Part shown: in pieces, positions 1 to 5,470 of the stretch | Layout of the letters: each line of letters starts with the position of its first letter | Numbering within the stretch: position 1 is the first letter of the stretch | Source: Chloroflexi bacterium UBA6265 | GTDB taxonomy: Bacteria > Chloroflexota > Chloroflexia > Thermomicrobiales > UBA6265 | Reading direction: 5' to 3' | Length of the DNA stretch: 7,111 nucleotides | NCBI GenBank assembly: GCA_002440805.1 | Contig: DJVD01000013.1 | Span: forward strand, 1 to 7,111 | Notes under the pieces: generated by a model | What the model saw: only the letters and a program-made list of their open reading frames with translations | Told to the model about the DNA's origin: nothing | Databases searched by the model: none | Translations under genes and position numbers: made by a program

Positions 1-978
1 TTCCTCGCGCGCCACAATCTGCTCGCCACCCTCGGATTGACCCGTGATCACCGCTTCGCCCGAACCCGCTTGCGCGAAGATCAACGGGGCGGGATCGGCC
101 CAGGTGACGAATTCACCATCGAACGGTTGTGAGCCGAGAGCGAGTTGTTGCTCAAAGCCGTAGTCAAGAAGCGAGAGGTTGTCGTCGTACCAGTCGTCTG
201 GTGCAATGCCGTCCAGGGTCACCGCAATCATGCGTGTGTTCTGGCGCTGCGCGATTTGCACCAGGCACCAGCCAGAATCCAGGTCATAGCCGGTTTTGCC
301 GCCGATGACGGATGGCGAACTCGAAAGCACCTTGTTGGTGTTGGTGAGTGTATAGCCGCTGCTTGTGGTGTAGCGAGCCGTGCCGAGGACATCAAGCAGG
401 AACTGATTGGTGCTGGCATAGGCCATGAACGCCGCCACATCGGCCGCAGAGGAGTAATGATCGGGCACGCCCCAGCCGTCCGGATTAACCAGGTTGGTGT
501 CCTTCAGGCCCATCAGTTGCACCCGCTCGTTCATGGCGGCCATGAAGCGCTCCACGCCTTCCTCGGCCGAATCACCGTCTCGCGAGCCCAATACACGCGC
601 GACGGCCCAGGCTGCATCGTTGCCGCTCGGCAACAGCATGCCGTAGATGAGTTCCTCAAGGCTGAACGTCTCGCCCGGGCCAAATCCCATGGTCGTGGCT
701 TCGGCCGATTGCATGTCGTCTTCGGTGGTGGTGATCTGGGTATCAAGCGGGGCGATATTCACCGCTTCCATTGCCGTGAACACCTTGGTGAGGCTGGCAA
801 TTGCCACCCGTTCGCGTGCATCCCGCTGGGCGAATATCGCCCCGGTGTCGGCATTGCTGACGATGTAGCGTGTTGAATTGATTTGGAGTTCGCTGGCTTT
901 CTGCGCCAAGGCAGGATGCAATGCCTCTGCAAGGAGGACACCCGCGCCAGCGGTAATGAATTGTCGGCGGGTGGGCAT
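1..978 (-). CDS. D-alanyl-D-alanine carboxypeptidase (peptidase S11, penicillin-binding protein), 3' end outside window
   Basis: The first 326 residues of a low-molecular-mass penicillin-binding protein, which trims the terminal D-Ala from peptidoglycan stem peptides outside the membrane. All three serine-acyltransferase motifs are present in order and at normal spacing: SLTK (nucleophile Ser62, base Lys65), SGN (118-120) and KTG (228-230, preceded by GG). The N-terminus reads MPTRRQF, then a weakly hydrophobic stretch and ALA before Gln26. That is a twin-arginine (Tat) signal with likely cleavage after residue 25. The ATG at 978 is chosen because it places the RR motif at residues 4-5; no strong Shine-Dalgarno precedes it. 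The sequence is still open at base 1, where a C-terminal beta domain of the PBP5 type would be expected. The gene stands alone behind the tRNA-Val terminator. The plus-strand open frame across 145-876 is its shadow. A class A beta-lactamase is unlikely because the length and the SGN/KTG context fit S11. Confidence 0.93.
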   Translation of the reverse strand, partial: MPTRRQFITAGAGVLLAEALHPALAQKASELQINSTRYIVSNADTGAIFAQRDARERVAIASLTKVFTAMEAVNIAPLDTQITTTEDDMQSAEATTMGFGPGETFSLEELIYGMLLPSGNDAAWAVARVLGSRDGDSAEEGVERFMAAMNERVQLMGLKDTNLVNPDGWGVPDHYSSAADVAAFMAYASTNQFLLDVLGTARYTTSSGYTLTNTNKVLSSSPSVIGGKTGYDLDSGWCLVQIAQRQNTRMIAVTLDGIAPDDWYDDNLSLLDYGFEQQLALGSQPFDGEFVTWADPAPLIFAQAGSGEAVITGQSEGGEQIVAREE

Positions 979-1035
979 GCAATCAGCCTGATGGTGCGCG
1001 ATGAGGGCGAACACGACGCGAAGGTAACAGCAGCA

Positions 1036-1065
1036 ATCATACAAGACGACGCTACACAACGTCAT
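1036..1065 (-). promoter_or_regulatory. Candidate sigma70-type promoter of the carboxypeptidase gene
   Basis: Reading the minus strand, ATGACG (1065-1060; four of six bases match TTGACA) is followed after 18 bp by TATGAT (1041-1036; five of six match TATAAT). Transcription would start near 1029, giving a leader of about 50 nt before the ATG at 978. This is motif evidence only. Confidence 0.4.
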
Positions 1066-1101
1066 TGATGTACGTACGATCCATACGTAGTCGGTTTGTG
1101 G

Positions 1102-1134
1102 AAAAACAAATGAAGCCACCGCAAGGTGGCTTCA
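1102..1134 (-). terminator. Rho-independent terminator of tRNA-Val
   Basis: A perfect 10-bp inverted repeat (1111-1120 with 1125-1134) closes a 4-nt loop. On the minus strand it is followed directly by TTTGTTTTT (1110-1102). It starts 9 nt after the tRNA 3' end, so it should end the tRNA transcript and separate it from the carboxypeptidase gene. Confidence 0.9.
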
Positions 1135-1142
1135 ATGAGGGG

Positions 1143-1216
1143 TGGGAGATACTGGACTCGAACCAGTGACCTCCACGATGTCAACGTGGCGCTCTAACCA
1201 GCTGAGCTAATCCCCC
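1143..1216 (-). tRNA. tRNA-Val (anticodon GAC)
   Basis: A full 74-nt cloverleaf folds on the minus strand. The acceptor stem is GGGGGAT with ATCTCCC (one G-U pair), followed by TA and a D arm of GCTC/GAGC. The anticodon stem is CCACG/CGTGG around loop TTGACAT, giving anticodon GAC, which reads GUC and GUU valine codons. The variable loop is 5 nt and the T arm is ACTGG-TTCGAGT-CCAGT. The discriminator is A. The 3' CCA is not encoded (genomic A is followed by CCCC), so it must be added by CCA-adding nucleotidyltransferase. The gene has its own promoter and terminator. Confidence 0.97.
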
Positions 1217-1228
1217 CTCAGCAGCGCT

Positions 1229-1258
1229 AGTATAGGGCCCCGCACGCATCTGCTGCAA
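1229..1258 (-). promoter_or_regulatory. Candidate promoter of tRNA-Val
   Basis: On the minus strand TATACT (1234-1229) lies 13 bp before the first base of the mature tRNA, with a weak TTGCAG (1258-1253) 18 bp further upstream. Initiation would fall near 1222, leaving a 5' extension of about 6 nt for RNase P. The same TATACT hexamer precedes two other genes here. Read-through from the deoxyribosyltransferase gene, which ends at 1270 without a visible hairpin, is also possible. Confidence 0.55.
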
Positions 1259-1269
1259 GTAACCGGGAA

Positions 1270-1743
1270 CTAGAGTTCGCGGGCGCAGGTGATGAACTCA
1301 TCCAGTGATGTCACCACGCGACCGCCACTGGAAACGATGAAATATTCCACTTGCAGGTTCACTGTGGCCCCGATGTTGTCCCCGGCCAGCCGGAAATCAG
1401 TGCGCAGGCCGAACACCATTTTCCCTTGGGCATAGGCGTACCCAATTTCCGCCGCGGTACCGGAATCGACATCAACGCCATCGAGCATCGCGAATACGGC
1501 ATCGCTGCGGTCAATGCGTTCGGCATTGGTGCGCCCGAGCTCCATATTGATCGCCTGCAGCCGCGACACGCGTTCAGAGTACGTATCCAGCATCTCGATC
1601 TCGGCGAACTCGTCGACGAAACGCACGTCGTCCCATGGATTCTCAACGGCCACCACCTCACCGAGTCGACGGACTGCCTCCTCCATGAAATGATGAGTGG
1701 ATGCTGCAAACCCCAGCGGTGAGGCCATGTAAATACGTTTCAT
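1270..1743 (-). CDS. Nucleoside 2-deoxyribosyltransferase family protein
   Basis: A 157-residue protein of the Nuc_deoxyrib_tr family (PF05014 type). These enzymes transfer 2-deoxyribose between nucleobases or hydrolyse the N-glycosidic bond of deoxynucleosides or their monophosphates, in cytosolic nucleotide salvage. The N-terminal strand and substrate loop read KRIYMASPLGF (2-12). The SDAVFAMLDGVDVDSGTAAE region (80-99) holds the Asp residues at 81 and 91/93 and the presumed catalytic nucleophile Glu99 in GTAAEIGYA. The length matches the family (about 140-165). The ATG at 1743 has a GGAG Shine-Dalgarno 5 nt upstream (1752-1749). The gene is divergent from the small membrane protein starting at 1771, and the two share a 27-bp gap. 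Whether the substrate is a free nucleoside (NDT) or a nucleotide (DNPH1-like) cannot be decided from sequence. Confidence 0.82.
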   Translation of the reverse strand: MKRIYMASPLGFAASTHHFMEEAVRRLGEVVAVENPWDDVRFVDEFAEIEMLDTYSERVSRLQAINMELGRTNAERIDRSDAVFAMLDGVDVDSGTAAEIGYAYAQGKMVFGLRTDFRLAGDNIGATVNLQVEYFIVSSGGRVVTSLDEFITCAREL

Positions 1744-1752
1744 TTTGTCTCC

Positions 1753-1766
1753 GTTCGGTATACTTT
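1753..1766 (+). promoter_or_regulatory. Promoter element GTTCGGTATACTTT of the small membrane protein gene
   Basis: The -10 hexamer TATACT (1759-1764) lies exactly 6 nt before the ATG at 1771, so initiation at the usual distance would begin on the A of the start codon. No convincing -35 is seen. The same 14 bp occurs before the EF-G-like gene at 4614-4601 on the minus strand. GTATAC inside it is a palindrome and may also serve the divergent deoxyribosyltransferase gene. Confidence 0.5.
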
Positions 1767-1770
1767 GGCC

Positions 1771-1977
1771 ATGAAAACACAGCGACCTGAAATTCCAACC
1801 CGGGCTGAGGCATGGAAACGTGCCGCATGGTATTCACTCATTGTGGCGACCACATTGCTGGTCGTGGTGAAGATGTTTACGCCGGTGATGTTTGGAGCGG
1901 CAATTGGCGTGGCGCTTTTTGCCTTTCTCACGGCCTTCGGCTTTATCCTGCGCCTGACGCCCAAATCCGAAACCTAG
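1771..1977 (+). CDS. Small two-helix membrane protein, function unknown
   Basis: A 68-residue protein I do not recognise as a named family. A basic, polar N-terminus (residues 1-18, ending AEAWKRAAW) leads into one hydrophobic segment (about 20-36, rich in V, L, T), a short turn around Lys34-Pro38, then a second segment (about 39-60, with GAAIGVALFAF) and a short charged tail ending PKSET. The pattern fits a helical hairpin with both ends cytoplasmic by the positive-inside rule. The ATG at 1771 is preferred over the TTG at 1765 because the -10 TATACT ends at 1764. No Shine-Dalgarno precedes it, consistent with a leaderless mRNA. It is the only plus-strand gene in the left half, and its TAG overlaps the stop of the convergent RNase H-like gene. 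An open frame also exists on the other strand, but the coherent membrane pattern favours this one. Confidence 0.62.
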   Translation: MKTQRPEIPTRAEAWKRAAWYSLIVATTLLVVVKMFTPVMFGAAIGVALFAFLTAFGFILRLTPKSET

Positions 1978-2372
1978 TGCCCGAGTTTCCTCACCGAGTT
2001 GCTGCGATCGTGCCAGATCGCCTTCCAGTCTTTCACATCAGCCAGGAGCCCGCGTGCTTCCGCCCACAGTGGTTGCATGTTGATGTGTTTCACCTTCCAC
2101 ACACCGTTGATCTGGTTGATCACCAGCTTGCTATCGCCGCGAATGATGATCGCGATGTTCTCTGGATCAACATCCGGATTTCCGACAATGGACTTGAGCG
2201 CCCCAATTAAACTCAGGTACTCGGCCTGGTTGTTGGTCATGGCATCGCCAAATTGCAATTCGATTTGCCGATGAAACAGCTTGCCATTGCGGGTGATATC
2301 GAAGCTGCCATAGCCTTTGCCCGGGTTTCCCAACGAACCGCCATCAAACACAATTTCAAATGTATCGATCAT
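1974..2372 (-). CDS. RNase H-like protein (RVT_3 / ribonuclease HI family), atypical C-terminus
   Basis: A 132-residue RNase H-fold protein; relatives cleave the RNA strand of RNA-DNA hybrids in the cytosol. Visible motifs are FDGGSLGNPG (Asp10), NNQAEYLSLIGAL (Glu51) and RGDSKLVINQ (Asp80), the first three metal-binding acidic residues. The usual ending, with R-x-x-N-x-x-A-D-x-L, is replaced by HDRSNSVRKLGH and then a stop, so the fourth Asp is absent. I chose the ATG at 2372. The upstream in-frame ATG at 2429 would translate through the terminator hairpin at 2391-2420 and adds 19 unconserved residues. No strong Shine-Dalgarno is visible. The gene lies 85 nt downstream of the EF-G-like gene but beyond that gene's terminator, so it probably has its own promoter, which I could not identify. 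It may be a divergent but active subfamily or a nucleic-acid-binding relative. Confidence 0.85.
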   Translation of the reverse strand: MIDTFEIVFDGGSLGNPGKGYGSFDITRNGKLFHRQIELQFGDAMTNNQAEYLSLIGALKSIVGNPDVDPENIAIIIRGDSKLVINQINGVWKVKHINMQPLWAEARGLLADVKDWKAIWHDRSNSVRKLGH

Positions 2373-2390
2373 GAATATTCCAGTGGATTC

Positions 2391-2420
2391 AATAAAAGCA
2401 GGGGAGCCATCCAGCTCCCC
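2391..2420 (-). terminator. Rho-independent terminator of the EF-G-like gene
   Basis: On the minus strand GGGGAGC (2420-2414) pairs perfectly with GCTCCCC (2407-2401) around a 6-nt loop, followed by TGCTTTTATT (2400-2391). It lies 37 nt after the EF-G-like stop. Its position also argues against starting the RNase H-like protein at 2429. Confidence 0.8.
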
Positions 2421-2457
2421 CGCAATCATGCCACGTACCAGCGATCGCTTGCAGAGG

Positions 2458-4524
2458 CTAGCTCTCGGTTGCGTGCTCGGCCACGATCTTCTCGACCAGA
2501 TGCTGCGGCACCGGTTGATAGTGACTGAACTCGGCCTCGTAGGTGCCGCGACCTTGCGTCATTGAGCGCAGATCGGTGGCATAGCGCTGGATCTCTCCCC
2601 CGGGTACCTGCGCTTCGATCACGGTGATGCCGCCATCGTGGGTATCCATACCGGTCACCTGGCCACGACGTGTGTTCAGGTCGCCCATCACATCGCCCAG
2701 GAAACTCTCGGTGATGCTGATTTTAAGGTTCATCACGGGCTCGAGTAGGGTCGGTTTGCCGCCGAGAATGCCCTTGCGGAAGGCCTCTTTGGCGGCAATG
2801 CGGAATGCCATTTCGTTGGAATCCACATCGTGGTAGCTGCCGTCGTACAGTGTGGCCTTCACGTTCACCACCGGGAAGCCAGCCACCGGTCCGGCGGCAA
2901 GGCCATCGCGGACGCCCTTTTCCACAGCGGGGAAGAAGTTCTTCGGTACCGATCCGCCGACAACCTTGTCGGTGAATTCGAAGTCGGCATCTGGCAGCGG
3001 CGCCAATTCCAGCTTCACGTGCCCGTATTGGCCGGCACCGCCGGTTTGCTTCTTGTGTTTGTATTCGGCTTGTACCGGCGCGGAAATGGTTTCGCGATAG
3101 GCTACGCGTGGCAGGCCAAGGTTCACATTGACATTACTGCGGCGCTTCATGCGCTCAATTGCGATCTGCACGTGCGGTTCACCCATGCCGGAAACAAGCA
3201 CATCGCCCGTATCGGGATCGCGAGTCACCACAAGCGATGGATCCTCATCTTGCATGCGTTGCAAGGCCTGGCTGAGCTTGTCGAGATCGCCTTGCGACGA
3301 TGCGTGCACCGATGCTGTGTAGGCACTGTGCGGGAACTGGATGCCTTTGAGGTTCACTTTCTTGCCGCTGGTGAGGGTATCGCCTGTGACAACGGATTCA
3401 AGCTTGCTCACACCGCCGATATCTCCAGCGGAGACGAAGTCGGTGGAGATATGTTCCTTGCCGCGGCTGAAGAACAGTTGGCCGACGCGTTCCTCGTGAT
3501 CCTTCGAGGCGTTGTACAGGCTGGACGATGACTTAAGGGTGCCGCTATAGACCCGGAACCAGGTGACCTTACCGACGTGGGGATCGGCCTGGGTCTTGAA
3601 CGCCAGGGCAACGAAATCACTATCCGGATCAGCAACCAGCTCGACTTCCGCGCCGTTGATCTCGGCAATTTCCTTATGTTCGGCTGCCGATGGCAGTACA
3701 TCGATGATGGTTTGCATCAGCGGCTGAACGCCCATGTTTTCGCTGGCCGCGCCCAGCACCATTGGGACCACTGAACCATCCTCGAAACACTTATGCAGGT
3801 GCTGGTGCAGTTCCTCGTCGCTTATTTCCTCGCCCTCGAGGTAGCGCATGGTGAGGTCTTCGTCATTTTCAGCGATGGCCTCTACCAGCGTCTGGCGGTA
3901 GAACTCCACATCATCGGCGAGTTCCGCCGGAATCTCGGTTTCCTCATATTGGCCGTTGCCATCTTTGGTGAACACCATTGCCTTTTTGCCGAGCAAATCC
4001 ACAATACCGCGGAAGTCTGCCTCCTCGCCGATGGGGAACTGCAGCGGAGCCACGCGTTTGCCGAAGGCCTCAATCATTGCCTCCAGCGCGCCCCGGAAAT
4101 TTGCATGTTCGCGATCCATTTTGTTGACGAACAGCAAGCGCGGCAGACCGGCGAGTTCGGCGTTGTGCCACACCTGCTCGGTACCAACCTCGACGCCGGC
4201 AGAGGCGTCGACCACGATGATGGCTGCTTCAACCACGCGCATGGCAGAGCGAACATCGCCACCGAAATCGGCAAAGTCGGGGGTGTCGATCACATTGATC
4301 TTGCAATTGTGGTATTCGATGGGGATGACAGAGTGAGTGAGGGAGATGTGGCGCTTGATTTCTTCCGGATCGGTATCAGAAGCGGTGGTTCCCAGGGAGA
4401 CGCGACCGCGGCGATTCGTTGCGCCGCTATCGAACAGCATTGCCTCCACCAGTGTCGTGCGCCCAGCACCGCCGTGCGAAAAGACACCGACGTTAAAAAC
4501 TCTTTCGGCGGGATACTGGTTCAT
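2458..4524 (-). CDS. Elongation factor G-like translational GTPase (EF-G2 type)
   Basis: A 688-residue protein with the full EF-G architecture: G domain (about 10-280), domain II (300-390), domain III (398-475), domain IV (480-590) and domain V (593-680). Canonical EF-G drives ribosomal translocation. This belongs to the EF-G-like paralogue group, in which the P-loop reads SHGGAGxTT. GTPase motifs: SHGGAGRTT (16-24) with Arg22 where Lys is expected; switch I RHISLT (58-63); DTPDF (80-84) where EF-G has DTPGH, so the catalytic His is Phe84; NKMD (134-137) intact. Domain IV keeps YHDVDSNEMAF with His565 at the decoding-site tip. The ATG at 4524 has AAGGGAAG upstream and gives a family-length N-terminus; the in-frame ATGs at 4563 and 4713 add unconserved residues. 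It has its own promoter and terminator. It is probably not the sole EF-G, since the usual neighbours rpsL, rpsG and tuf are absent. The plus-strand open frames at 2830-3531 and 3793-4689 are shadows. Confidence 0.93.
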   Translation of the reverse strand: MNQYPAERVFNVGVFSHGGAGRTTLVEAMLFDSGATNRRGRVSLGTTASDTDPEEIKRHISLTHSVIPIEYHNCKINVIDTPDFADFGGDVRSAMRVVEAAIIVVDASAGVEVGTEQVWHNAELAGLPRLLFVNKMDREHANFRGALEAMIEAFGKRVAPLQFPIGEEADFRGIVDLLGKKAMVFTKDGNGQYEETEIPAELADDVEFYRQTLVEAIAENDEDLTMRYLEGEEISDEELHQHLHKCFEDGSVVPMVLGAASENMGVQPLMQTIIDVLPSAAEHKEIAEINGAEVELVADPDSDFVALAFKTQADPHVGKVTWFRVYSGTLKSSSSLYNASKDHEERVGQLFFSRGKEHISTDFVSAGDIGGVSKLESVVTGDTLTSGKKVNLKGIQFPHSAYTASVHASSQGDLDKLSQALQRMQDEDPSLVVTRDPDTGDVLVSGMGEPHVQIAIERMKRRSNVNVNLGLPRVAYRETISAPVQAEYKHKKQTGGAGQYGHVKLELAPLPDADFEFTDKVVGGSVPKNFFPAVEKGVRDGLAAGPVAGFPVVNVKATLYDGSYHDVDSNEMAFRIAAKEAFRKGILGGKPTLLEPVMNLKISITESFLGDVMGDLNTRRGQVTGMDTHDGGITVIEAQVPGGEIQRYATDLRSMTQGRGTYEAEFSHYQPVPQHLVEKIVAEHATES

Positions 4525-4600
4525 GGCGCGCTTCCCTTCGGGTTGATGTGCCCTCAGGATCATCGACGACACATCGCGAATCACATGTATACAACTGGAG

Positions 4601-4614
4601 AAAGTATACCGAAC
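4601..4614 (-). promoter_or_regulatory. Promoter element GTTCGGTATACTTT of the EF-G-like gene
   Basis: On the minus strand the -10 TATACT (4608-4603) would start transcription at an A near 4596, giving a leader of about 70 nt. No good -35 is seen. The 14-bp string is identical to the one before the small membrane protein gene (1753-1766). A second GTATAC lies 17 bp further into the leader (4592-4587), inside the palindrome TGTATACA. Confidence 0.5.
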
Positions 4615-4636
4615 TTTCTGTTCCGCGCCGCGAGGA

Positions 4637-5422
4637 TTATTCTGTCTTTTCGCGGTGAACCCGCTCCCACACCAGTCGCAAGCCATTGATGGTGAGGTCG
4701 GGATCGAAGGCATCGATCACGGTGGAGTTCTTCGCAAACAGCTCGGCATACCCACCCGTGACCACCACTTTCGGTGTGCCTTCGAGTTCCGCCGCCAGGC
4801 GCGCGATCATCCCTTCCACCAGCGAGATGTAGCCAAGCACCAATCCACTTTGGATGGCGTGAATGGTGTTGGTTCCGATCGCCTGCGGTGGCGGCACGAG
4901 ATCAACGGAGAACAATTTGGCCGCGCGCGATGTCATTGCCTCGAGGGCGATGATCAGGCCCGGAGCCAGCGCACCGCCGCGGTAATGGCCGCGCGCATCC
5001 ACGACATCGAAATTGAGCGCAGTGCCAAAATCGACTGCGATGACCGGGGCTCCATATGTCTCCAGCGCGGCCAGCGAATTAACGATGCGGTCGGCACCAA
5101 CCTCTTCGGGATGATCGGCATCAATTGGCATACCCAGGTCGAGTTTGGAGCTGACGATGATGGGTTCAATGCCGAGGCGATGTTTGGCCAGCACTCCCAG
5201 CCACCGCGTTACCGGTGGCACAACACTACTGAGGACGAAGCCTGTTACGTCCATCAGGCTGGTGCCCTGCATGGCCAGAACGGGCTCGAGAATCGCGTAC
5301 CATTCATCCGGCATCCTGTCGTGCTGTGTGGCGGTACGCACCGTGGCCACGGGGCCGCTAGAATCATGCGAGTACACACCAAACGTTGAGTTGGTGTTGC
5401 CGACATCCGCAACAAGCAGCAT
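4637..5422 (-). CDS. coaX: Type III pantothenate kinase
   Basis: A 261-residue cytosolic enzyme that phosphorylates pantothenate to 4'-phosphopantothenate with ATP, the first step of coenzyme A synthesis. Type III enzymes are ASKHA-fold dimers that need a monovalent cation. Diagnostic motifs are present: DVGNTNSTFGVY (6-17, phosphate loop), EVGADRIVN (107-115, with the presumed catalytic Asp111 and pantothenate-binding GADR), DFGTALNFDVVD (131-142), YRGGALAPGL (147-156), IGTNTIHAIQSG (182-193) and VTGGY (221-225). The length is normal. The second phosphate loop, usually DxGTATTxD, here reads GTALN. The ATG at 5422 is preceded by AAGGG about 8 nt upstream. The in-frame extension to 5953 is antisense to the protease gene and lacks homology. 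Divergent from the S41 protease with 51 bp between start codons. The EF-G-like gene follows on the same strand after 112 bp, but from its own promoter. Confidence 0.94.
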   Translation of the reverse strand: MLLVADVGNTNSTFGVYSHDSSGPVATVRTATQHDRMPDEWYAILEPVLAMQGTSLMDVTGFVLSSVVPPVTRWLGVLAKHRLGIEPIIVSSKLDLGMPIDADHPEEVGADRIVNSLAALETYGAPVIAVDFGTALNFDVVDARGHYRGGALAPGLIIALEAMTSRAAKLFSVDLVPPPQAIGTNTIHAIQSGLVLGYISLVEGMIARLAAELEGTPKVVVTGGYAELFAKNSTVIDAFDPDLTINGLRLVWERVHREKTE

Positions 5423-5470
5423 GACTGACCCTTCTCTTCCTTTGACGTGAGTGCCTTGAACGTTGGAGCC

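Noticed and set aside
145..876. 243-residue plus-strand open frame
   Set aside because: It is antisense to the carboxypeptidase, whose SxxK, SxN and KTG motifs are all on the minus strand.
1740..1964. 74-residue minus-strand open frame opposite the small membrane protein
   Set aside because: It overlaps the start of the deoxyribosyltransferase gene, has no ribosome binding site, and its composition looks like the complement of the hydrophobic plus-strand gene.
2373..2429. N-terminal extension of the RNase H-like protein starting at 2429
   Set aside because: The 19 extra residues are a translation of the terminator hairpin and T-rich tail of the upstream gene.
4611..4623. GAAC-N5-GTTC inverted repeat resembling a Gram-positive LexA box
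   Set aside because: The known box has a 4-nt spacer (GAAC-N4-GTTC); here it is 5 nt and the outer bases do not pair, so a LexA site is not supported.
3793..4689. 298-residue plus-strand open frame
   Set aside because: It is antisense to the EF-G-like gene, which has all family motifs; its translation shows no recognisable domain and it extends into the coaX 3' end.
4525..4713. N-terminal extension of the EF-G-like protein up to 4713
   Set aside because: It runs across the promoter element and the end of coaX and has no EF-G homology; the start at 4524 gives a normal N-terminus with a ribosome binding site.
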